Positions 57,687 through 64,000 of a stretch of 64,000 nt of DNA are shown one piece after another (within the stretch, counting starts at the first letter, position 1; each line of letters begins with the position of its first letter). The translations under genes and the position numbers were made by a program. Source of the DNA: Cyanobium sp. FGCU6 (GTDB lineage Bacteria; Cyanobacteriota; Cyanobacteriia; PCC-6307; Cyanobiaceae); assembly GCA_024958655.1 (NCBI GenBank), contig JANWUR010000001.1:62001-126000 (forward strand), given 5' to 3'. Below the pieces are notes generated by a model. The model had not been told where the DNA came from. It saw nothing but the letters and a program-made list of their open reading frames with translations, and searched no databases.

Positions 57687-59457
57687 TTCGAGGCCGGACC
57701 GTGGATCCCGCCGACCGGGTGGTCCATCCGGCAGCCGCCCTGGCGCCCGGCCCGGGGGACGACCGCCCAGCCGTTTCGGGCCGCCGCGCCGCCGCGAGGC
57801 TGCTGAGGAAGGTGGCGGCTGGCGGGAGCGGGAGCCCGGCGGCGAGGGGCGCCCCTACGAGCGAGGCCGTGGCGATCGGGGGCCATCGGAGCGGGGCAGC
57901 TACGGCCGCCGGCCCTTTGAGAAACCCGCCTTCGGGGGACGCTCCTTCGATCGGCCCGGAGATGAGCGCGGCGGTGCCGCTGGACGGGGCCCCACCGATC
58001 GGCGCGGACCCGCACGCTTCGCTCCCTCCCGCTTCGGACCTTCCCGCAATGGCCCCAGCCGCCCCGGCTCGGGGCGCTTCGGCGGCGGTGCCGCTGAGGG
58101 GGATCGTGATCGCTTCGGTGGTGGTCGCTTCCCGGCGTCCCGCAGCGGCGAGGGCCGCCGGGATGAACGGCCGTCCGGTCGCTTCCGCAGCGGCGATCGA
58201 CCCGGACCCCGGCCCTTCGCCGCGCCGCCCGCTGCTGGGCAGGGCTCCGGCGAGCGGGCCGGCAGCCAGCCGGGCGAAGGCGATTCCTTCGCCGGCGCGG
58301 CCCCCTCGGATCTGATCTGGGGCCGCCACTCCGCCCAGGCGGTGCTGGAGAGCGGCCGGCCGGTGCACCGCATCTGGTGCACCCCGGAGATGCGCTTCAG
58401 CCCCCGCTTCCTGCAGCTGCTGCGCGAGGCCAAGGCCTCCGGCGTGCTGGTGGAGGAGGTGACCTGGGCGCGGCTGGGCCAGATCAGCGGCGGCGCTGTG
58501 CACCAGGGGATCGTGCTGCAGCCCGCCGCCGCCGAAACCCTCGACCTCCCCAGCCTGATCGAGGGCTGCCGGGCGGTGGGCGAATCGCCGCTGCTGATCG
58601 CCGTGGACGGCCTCACCGATCCCCAGAACCTGGGGGCGATCGTGCGCAGCGCCGAGGCTCTCGGCGCCCATGGCATGGTGCTGCCTCAGCGGCGGAACGC
58701 CGGCCTCACGGGCTCGGTGGCGAAGGTGGCGGCCGGTGCCCTCGAACACCTGCCGGTGGCGCGGGTGGTGAATCTGAACCGCTCGCTCGAGGCTCTCAAG
58801 CAGGAGGGCTACCGGGTGGTGGGCCTGGCGGCCGAGGGCACGGTGAGCCTGGAGGAGGCCGATCTCTCCGGGCCGCTGGTGGTGGTGACCGGCTCGGAGG
58901 GTGACGGCCTGTCGATGCTCACGCGCCGAAGCTGCGACCAGCTGGTGCGCATCCCCCTGCGGGGCTCCACTCCCAGCCTCAACGCCTCGGTGGCCACCGC
59001 CCTGCTGCTGTACGAGATCGCCCGTCGCGGCTGGATGCACGGCCTGAGCGGCAACGCCCCCGCTCCGCGCCTGGTGCGGCCCTCGCTGCCCACCCCGGAG
59101 CCGATGGCGATGACGGAGCCGCAGCCTGACGAGGAACCGCCGGCCGTGGAGGCGGTTGGGGTGGAGGAGATCGGGGTGGAGGACGTGGCCCTGGAGGCCG
59201 TCGAGGAGTCCCACGACCAGAACCGTCCGATCGTTGCCGACCAGCCCACCCTTGAGGAACTGGGCTCCCTCGTCGAGCCGGAACCCCAGCCGCAGGACGC
59301 CGCTCATGACGAGGCTGACAGCGAAGCTGCAGCCGGAGCCCCGGCAGCCGATGGGTCGGCGGCCGAGCCAGCCGCCGACGTGACCCCACCCGCTCCCTGG
59401 GCCACCGCCGCCGCCGCGGCCGGGACCGAGGCCTTCGAGAGCGACATCCGGCTCTGA
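57658..59457 (+). CDS. rlmB: 23S rRNA 2'-O-methyltransferase, RlmB/TrmH (SpoU) family, with long disordered ends
   Basis: The catalytic core (about residues 215-465) has the substrate-binding WGRHSAQAVLES and SpoU motifs LTDPQNLGAIVRSAEALGAH, VTGSEGDGLSMLTRR and LRGSTPSLNASVATALLLYE, forming the trefoil-knot SAM site that makes Gm2251 in 23S rRNA in the model enzyme. It is preceded by about 210 residues rich in Arg, Gly, Ser and Pro (SRPDRGSRRPGG, RGPTDRRGPARFAPSRFG) and followed by about 115 acidic Ala/Glu-rich residues. These ends are not part of the enzyme fold and are probably disordered RNA-contact and regulatory segments. ATG 57658 overlaps mrnC by 29 bases. Confidence 0.9.
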   Translation: MSPRPDRRPDSRPDRGSRRPGGPSGSRPGARPGGRPPSRFGPPRRREAAEEGGGWREREPGGEGRPYERGRGDRGPSERGSYGRRPFEKPAFGGRSFDRPGDERGGAAGRGPTDRRGPARFAPSRFGPSRNGPSRPGSGRFGGGAAEGDRDRFGGGRFPASRSGEGRRDERPSGRFRSGDRPGPRPFAAPPAAGQGSGERAGSQPGEGDSFAGAAPSDLIWGRHSAQAVLESGRPVHRIWCTPEMRFSPRFLQLLREAKASGVLVEEVTWARLGQISGGAVHQGIVLQPAAAETLDLPSLIEGCRAVGESPLLIAVDGLTDPQNLGAIVRSAEALGAHGMVLPQRRNAGLTGSVAKVAAGALEHLPVARVVNLNRSLEALKQEGYRVVGLAAEGTVSLEEADLSGPLVVVTGSEGDGLSMLTRRSCDQLVRIPLRGSTPSLNASVATALLLYEIARRGWMHGLSGNAPAPRLVRPSLPTPEPMAMTEPQPDEEPPAVEAVGVEEIGVEDVALEAVEESHDQNRPIVADQPTLEELGSLVEPEPQPQDAAHDEADSEAAAGAPAADGSAAEPAADVTPPAPWATAAAAAGTEAFESDIRL

Positions 59458-59546
59458 TTCCCATGCGCTCCGGCGGTCGGATGCTCACCCAGGGCGTCGG
59501 CCGTCCGTCCGCCCTTCAGAATGCCCACCAGTAACTTTCCGCGCCC

Positions 59547-59807
59547 ATGAACCCCCTGCTCTGGCCCGCCCGCAGCGTTGCCAACGGGCTCGGACTGGCG
59601 TGGTGGGCGCGGGTGGAGACACGCTCGCCCGACGCCGTCTACTGGTTCGGGCCGTTCGTGCGGCGCCACACCCTGGAGGCGGCTCTGCCGGCCTTCCTCG
59701 ATGATCTGCGGGCGGAGGGTCCGGCCTCGCTGGAAGTCCACTCCCTGCAGACCCGTCGCGGCGAGCCCCTCACCGAGGCGCCCGACCTGGACCAGGGCGC
59801 AGCCTGA
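59547..59807 (+). CDS. DUF1816 protein
   Basis: 86 residues matching DUF1816: WWARVETRSPDAVYWFGPFV, then LEAALPAFLDDLRAEGPASL and a short disordered tail. DUF1816 proteins are small, found in cyanobacteria and resemble the CpcD-like linker fold of phycobilisome accessory proteins, but no function is established. ATG 59547 is clear. It lies between rlmB and gatA, with about 90- and 50-base gaps. Confidence 0.8.
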   Translation: MNPLLWPARSVANGLGLAWWARVETRSPDAVYWFGPFVRRHTLEAALPAFLDDLRAEGPASLEVHSLQTRRGEPLTEAPDLDQGAA

Positions 59808-59860
59808 GGTCCCTCCGGGTGGTCGGCTGATAGCGTCGCCCCCAACCGGCAGACGGGTGG

Positions 59861-61336
59861 ATGGGGATCGCCGAGTGGCGTGAGCGACTGCACAGAGGCG
59901 ACGTGTCCGCCCGCGAGCTCACCGATCAGCAGCTGGCGCGCATCGCGGCGGTGGAGCCCGAGGTTCACGCCTTCCTCGAGGTGACGGCTGAGCGGGCCAG
60001 GGCCGATGCCGATCGCATCGATGCTGCCCTGGCCGCCGGCGATCCCCTGCCGCCCCTGGCCGGCATCCCGCTGGCGATCAAGGACAACCTCTGCACCCGC
60101 GGGATCCGCACCACCTGCTCCAGCCGCATGCTGGAGACCTTCGTGCCCCCCTATGAGTCCACCGTCACCGATCGGCTGTGGCAGGCGGGCGCGGTGCTGC
60201 TGGGCAAGACCAACCTCGACGAGTTCGCCATGGGCAGCTCGACCGAAACCTCCGCCTTCGGCCCCAGCCGCAACCCCTGGGATCCCGAGCGGGTGCCGGG
60301 GGGCAGCTCCGGCGGCAGCGCCGCCGCCGTGGCCGCCGGCGAGTGCCTGGCCTCGCTGGGTTCCGACACCGGCGGCTCGATCCGCCAGCCGGCCGCCTTC
60401 TGTGGCGTGGTGGGGCTCAAGCCCACCTACGGCCGCGTGAGCCGCTGGGGCCTGGTGGCCTTCGCCAGCTCCCTCGACCAGGTGGGCCCGTTCACCACCT
60501 CCGTGGCCGATGCGGCCGAGCTGCTGCAGGTGATCGCCGGCGCCGATCCCCGCGATGCCACCTGCCTCACCGCTCCGGTGCCCGACTACCGGGCCGCCCT
60601 GGAGCAGCCGCTCAAGGGCCTGCGGGTGGGCCTGATCCGCGAGTGCTTCGAGGCCAAGGGGCTCGATCCGCAGGTGAAGGCCTCGGTGCGGGCCGCCGCC
60701 GATCAGCTGGCGGGTCTGGGCTGCGAACTGGTGGAGGTGAGCTGCCCGCGCTTCGACGATGGCATCGCCACCTACTACGTGATCGCGCCGTCGGAGGCTT
60801 CGGCCAATCTGGCCCGCTACGACGGCGTGAAGTACGGCTACCGCAGCGAGGCGAGCGAGGGCGGTCAGGGGCTGGGACTGGCGGCGATGACCGCCCGCAG
60901 CCGGGCCGAGGGCTTCGGCGCCGAGGTGCAGCGCCGCATCCTCATCGGCACCTATGCCCTCTCCGCCGGTTATGTGGATGCCTACTACAGGAAGGCCCAG
61001 CAGGTGCGCACCCTGATCCGGCGCGACTTCGACCGCGCCTTCGAGGCGGTGGACGTGCTGCTCACCCCCACCTCACCGACAACCGCCTTCCGCTTCGGCG
61101 CCCACACCGAGGATCCGCTGGCGATGTACCTGGCCGATCTGCTCACGATCCCGGCCAACCTGGCGGGCCTGCCGGCGATCAATGTGCCCTGCGGCTTCGA
61201 CGACCAGGGCCTGCCGATCGGCCTGCAGCTGATCACCGGGGTGCTCGAGGAGCCGCGGCTGCTGCAGGTGGCCCACCAGTACGAGCAGGCGGCCCGGGTG
61301 ATGGAGGGGCGGCCCGCGGCGGCGCTGGTGCCCTGA
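59861..61336 (+). CDS. gatA: Asp-tRNA(Asn)/Glu-tRNA(Gln) amidotransferase subunit A
   Basis: GatA is the glutaminase of the GatCAB complex that makes Gln-tRNA(Gln) and Asn-tRNA(Asn) by transamidation. The 491-residue product has the Ser-cisSer-Lys triad: Lys74 ([11 protein letters not shown]), Ser149 ([11 protein letters not shown]) and Ser173 ([11 protein letters not shown]). All catalytic residues and the amidase signature are intact. GatB and GatC genes are not in the window, as is usual in cyanobacteria where they are scattered. ATG 59861 begins [14 protein letters not shown]. The gap to dnaE is 136 bases. Confidence 0.96.
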   Translation: MGIAEWRERLHRGDVSARELTDQQLARIAAVEPEVHAFLEVTAERARADADRIDAALAAGDPLPPLAGIPLAIKDNLCTRGIRTTCSSRMLETFVPPYESTVTDRLWQAGAVLLGKTNLDEFAMGSSTETSAFGPSRNPWDPERVPGGSSGGSAAAVAAGECLASLGSDTGGSIRQPAAFCGVVGLKPTYGRVSRWGLVAFASSLDQVGPFTTSVADAAELLQVIAGADPRDATCLTAPVPDYRAALEQPLKGLRVGLIRECFEAKGLDPQVKASVRAAADQLAGLGCELVEVSCPRFDDGIATYYVIAPSEASANLARYDGVKYGYRSEASEGGQGLGLAAMTARSRAEGFGAEVQRRILIGTYALSAGYVDAYYRKAQQVRTLIRRDFDRAFEAVDVLLTPTSPTTAFRFGAHTEDPLAMYLADLLTIPANLAGLPAINVPCGFDDQGLPIGLQLITGVLEEPRLLQVAHQYEQAARVMEGRPAAALVP

Positions 61337-61472
61337 GCCCGGGGCTCCAAGCCTCCCTCACCACACCACAGGTGGTGGCCGATGGCCCCCCTGGCGCCGG
61401 CGGAACGCTGGGTCTTGCGTTGCCGCCCTAGCCTGGAACAGTCTGGCCCCCGGGCCTCAGCAGCCGCGCGTC

Positions 61473-64000
61473 TTGGCCTTCGTTCCCCTTCACAACCACA
61501 GCGACTACAGCCTGCTGGATGGCGCCAGCCAGCTGCCGGCGATGGTGGAGCGGGCGGTGGAGCTGGGCATGCCGGCGCTGGCGCTCACCGATCACGGGGT
61601 GATGTATGGCGCGATCGAGCTGCTGAAGCTGTGCACCAAGGCCGGCATCAAGCCGATCATCGGCAACGAGATGTATGTGATCAACGGCTCGATCGACGAT
61701 CCGCAGCCGAAGAAGGAGCGCCGCTACCACCTGGTGGTGCTGGCCAAGAACGCCACCGGCTACCGCAACCTGGTGAAGCTCACCAGCATCAGCCACCTGC
61801 GCGGTATGCGCGGGCGGGGCATCTTCGCCCGGGCCTGCATCGATAAAGCGCTGCTGAAGCAGTACAGCGAGGGGCTGCTCGTAGCCACCGCCTGCCTCGG
61901 CGGCGAGATCCCCCAGGCGATCCTGCGCGGCCGTCCCGAGGTGGCCCGGGAGGTGGCCACCTGGTACCGCGGGGTGTTCGGCGAAGACTTCTACCTTGAG
62001 ATCCAGGACCATGGCGGTCTGGAAGACCGGATCGTGAACGTGGAGATCGCCCGCATCGGCGCCGAGCTGGGTATTCCGCTGATCGCCACCAATGACGCCC
62101 ACTACCTCAGCAGGAACGACGTGGAGGCCCACGACGCGCTGCTGTGCGTGCTCACCGGCAAGCTGATCAGCGACGAGAAGCGCCTGCGTTACACCGGCAC
62201 CGAATACATCAGGAGCGAGCAGGAGATGCTCGGCCTGTTCGCCGACCACCTGCCGGCGGAGGTGATCGCCGAGGCGGTGGCCAACACCGCCCGGGTGGCC
62301 GAGAAGGTGGAGGACTACGACATCCTCGGCCGCTACCAGATGCCGCGCTTCCCGATCCCCGACGGGCACACGCCGGTGAGCTACCTGCGCGAGGTGACCG
62401 AGCAGGGGCTCAGGGCGCGGCTGGCGTTGGCGGAGGGGGCGCCGATCGAGGGCGAGTACGGCGAGCGCATGGCGTTCGAGCTGGAGGTGATGGAGCAGAT
62501 GGGCTTCCCCACCTACTTCCTGGTGGTGTGGGACTACATCCGCTTCGCCCGCGAGAACGGCATCCCGGTGGGGCCGGGGCGGGGATCGGCGGCCGGGTCG
62601 GTGGTGGCCTATGCCCTGGGGATCACCAACATCGATCCGGTGCGCCACGGCCTGCTGTTTGAGCGCTTCCTCAATCCCGAGCGCAAGTCGATGCCTGACA
62701 TCGACACCGACTTCTGCATCGAGCGCCGCGGGGAGGTGATCGACTACGTGACCCAGCGCTACGGCGACGACAAGGTGGCCCAGATCATCACCTTCAACCG
62801 CATGACCTCCAAGGCGGTGCTCAAAGACGTGGCGCGGGTGCTCGATATCCCCTACGGCGAGGCCGACCGGCTGGCGAAGCTGATCCCGGTGGTGCGCGGC
62901 AAGCCGGCGAAGCTGAAGGAGATGATCGGCGAGGAGTCGCCCGTCCCTGAGTTCCGCGAGAAATACCAGAACGATCCGAAGGTGAAGCACTGGGTGGATC
63001 TGGCGATGCGGATCGAGGGCACCAACAAAACCTTCGGCGTTCATGCCGCCGGCGTGGTGATCGCCGCCGAGCCGCTCGATGAACTGGTGCCGCTTCAGCG
63101 CAACAATGACGGCCAGGTGATCACCCAGTACTTCATGGAGGACGTGGAGTCGATGGGGCTGCTGAAGATGGATTTCCTCGGCCTCAAGAACCTCACGATG
63201 ATCGAGAAGACCATTGATCTGGTGGAGCGCAGCGCTGGTGAGCGCATCGATCCCGACCGCCTGCCCGAGAACGATCCGGCCACCTATGGCCTGCTGGCCC
63301 GCGGCGATCTGGAGGGCATCTTCCAGCTGGAATCGAGTGGCATGCGCCAGATCGTGCGCGACCTGAAACCCTCCTCCCTGGAGGACATCTCCTCGATCCT
63401 GGCGCTCTACCGGCCGGGGCCACTCGATGCGGGCCTGATCCCGAAGTTCATCAACCGCAAACACGGCCGCGAGGCGATCGATTTCGCCCACGCCAAGCTG
63501 GAGCCGATCCTGCGGGAAACCTACGGAATCATGGTGTATCAGGAGCAGATCATGAAGATCGCCCAGGATCTTGCCGGTTATTCCCTCGGTGAGGCTGATC
63601 TGCTGCGGCGGGCGATGGGCAAGAAGAAGAAGAGTGAGATGGAGAAGCACCAGAGCGTGTTCGTGAAGGGGGCCAGCGAACGGGGCGTGGACCCGAAGAT
63701 CGCCGAGGCGCTGTTCGAGCAGATGGTGCTGTTCGCCGAATACTGCTTCAACAAGAGCCACTCCACCGCCTACGGGGCCGTCACCTATCAGACGGCTTAT
63801 CTCAAGGCCCATTACCCGGTGGCCTACATGGCGGCCCTGCTCACGGTGAATGCGGGCCAGACCGACCGGGTGCAGCGCTATATCGCCAACTGCAACGCCA
63901 TGGGGATCGAGGTGCTGCCCCCGGATGTGAATGCCTCCGGCATCGATTTCACGCCGGTGGGTGAGCGGATCCTGTTCGGCCTCTCGGCGGTGCGCAACCT
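61473..64000 (+). CDS. dnaE: DNA polymerase III alpha subunit (3' end outside window)
   Basis: The replicative polymerase catalytic subunit; 842 codons are visible and the gene continues past the window. The N-terminal PHP domain ([31 protein letters not shown]) is followed by the C-family polymerase core: [33 protein letters not shown] carrying the catalytic aspartates, [26 protein letters not shown] and [16 protein letters not shown]. The start is TTG 61473, since the family N-terminus is [18 protein letters not shown] and no ATG is present there. At 63743/63744 the reading crosses AEY|CFN, the split-intein site of other cyanobacteria, without any interruption. Confidence 0.97.
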   Translation, partial: MAFVPLHNHSDYSLLDGASQLPAMVERAVELGMPALALTDHGVMYGAIELLKLCTKAGIKPIIGNEMYVINGSIDDPQPKKERRYHLVVLAKNATGYRNLVKLTSISHLRGMRGRGIFARACIDKALLKQYSEGLLVATACLGGEIPQAILRGRPEVAREVATWYRGVFGEDFYLEIQDHGGLEDRIVNVEIARIGAELGIPLIATNDAHYLSRNDVEAHDALLCVLTGKLISDEKRLRYTGTEYIRSEQEMLGLFADHLPAEVIAEAVANTARVAEKVEDYDILGRYQMPRFPIPDGHTPVSYLREVTEQGLRARLALAEGAPIEGEYGERMAFELEVMEQMGFPTYFLVVWDYIRFARENGIPVGPGRGSAAGSVVAYALGITNIDPVRHGLLFERFLNPERKSMPDIDTDFCIERRGEVIDYVTQRYGDDKVAQIITFNRMTSKAVLKDVARVLDIPYGEADRLAKLIPVVRGKPAKLKEMIGEESPVPEFREKYQNDPKVKHWVDLAMRIEGTNKTFGVHAAGVVIAAEPLDELVPLQRNNDGQVITQYFMEDVESMGLLKMDFLGLKNLTMIEKTIDLVERSAGERIDPDRLPENDPATYGLLARGDLEGIFQLESSGMRQIVRDLKPSSLEDISSILALYRPGPLDAGLIPKFINRKHGREAIDFAHAKLEPILRETYGIMVYQEQIMKIAQDLAGYSLGEADLLRRAMGKKKKSEMEKHQSVFVKGASERGVDPKIAEALFEQMVLFAEYCFNKSHSTAYGAVTYQTAYLKAHYPVAYMAALLTVNAGQTDRVQRYIANCNAMGIEVLPPDVNASGIDFTPVGERILFGLSAVRN
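63741..63746 (+). other. vacant DnaE split-intein insertion site
   Basis: The codons TAC TGC (Tyr|Cys) in [16 protein letters not shown] are the exact junction where the split intein separates dnaE-N from dnaE-C in many cyanobacteria such as Synechocystis. Here the extein is continuous, so no intein is present and dnaE is a single gene at this point. The Cys+1 that splicing needs is retained, so the site remains susceptible to occupation. Confidence 0.85.

Noticed and set aside
61428-63812. A 794-codon minus-strand frame over dnaE
   Set aside because: Antisense of a clear PolIII alpha gene. The long His/Gln-rich product is a typical shadow of GC-rich DNA.

Overview
The window is a 64 kb piece of a GC-rich (about 70% by eye) cyanobacterial chromosome, most like the freshwater/brackish Cyanobium-Synechococcus group of alpha-cyanobacteria. 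The assignment rests on cyanobacterial lineage families (DUF2605, DUF3288, DUF1816, DUF1350, a neuromedin-U-like outer membrane protein, a ComB-like phosphatase), on an operon pairing UbiD with an Rrf2-type regulator, on a solanesyl-type prenyl diphosphate synthase beside murI and acs, and on an uninterrupted DnaE at the site where many cyanobacteria carry a split intein. No phage, insertion sequence, integrase, CRISPR array or rRNA operon was seen. There is one tRNA, tRNA-Pro(GGG).

Layout. 1-9.8 kb: cell-wall and shikimate housekeeping genes (murF; the aroA - MnmC-like methyltransferase - glmU operon), DUF2605, ubiD-rrf2, and an exported Ntn hydrolase. 9.8-23.1 kb: a 13.3 kb minus-strand defence operon. 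It reads hsdM, hsdS, a PtuA-like ATPase, a PtuB-like HNH nuclease, a GmrSD-like DUF262/HNH protein, a DUF4062-ATPase-winged-helix protein, a 54-aa protein, hsdR and a YgjP-like metallopeptidase. Most junctions overlap by 1-10 nt or are separated by only a few bases. The ptuAB part and hsdS are clearly AT-richer than the rest, which points to recent modular acquisition. A phd-vapC toxin-antitoxin pair diverges from hsdM behind a two-site TGTACA operator.

23.9-29.1 kb: an Hsp70 operon with a TPR-like protein, a J-like protein lacking HPD, a GrpE-like protein and a lid-truncated DnaK-like protein. 29.2-37.7 kb: comB-like, nitrilase, amiC, murI, solanesyl-PP synthase, three minus-strand genes of mostly unknown role, and acs. 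37.7-43.6 kb: a FIST sensor translationally coupled to a GGDEF-EAL protein, then DUF805, DUF1350, BCP peroxiredoxin and a DEDDh exonuclease. 43.6-50 kb: exported Mn-type SOD, an SDS-type alkylsulfatase of lower GC, an outer membrane protein and a multi-PAS diguanylate cyclase. 50-52 kb: tRNA-Pro with its terminator, a coupled trio of small envelope proteins, and msrA. 52-64 kb: an ABC exporter half, DUF3288, a hairpin-rich leader before trpD, carA, STAS, mini-RNase III, an RlmB-type methyltransferase with long disordered ends, DUF1816, gatA and the first 842 codons of dnaE.

The most interesting element is the nested defence operon. A type I restriction-modification system encloses candidate Septu, type IV-like and TIR-like/ATPase modules, all apparently transcribed and translated as one unit, with a toxin-antitoxin module guarding its 5' side. 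Start codons, domain names and functions are read from the sequence by eye. No database search was run.
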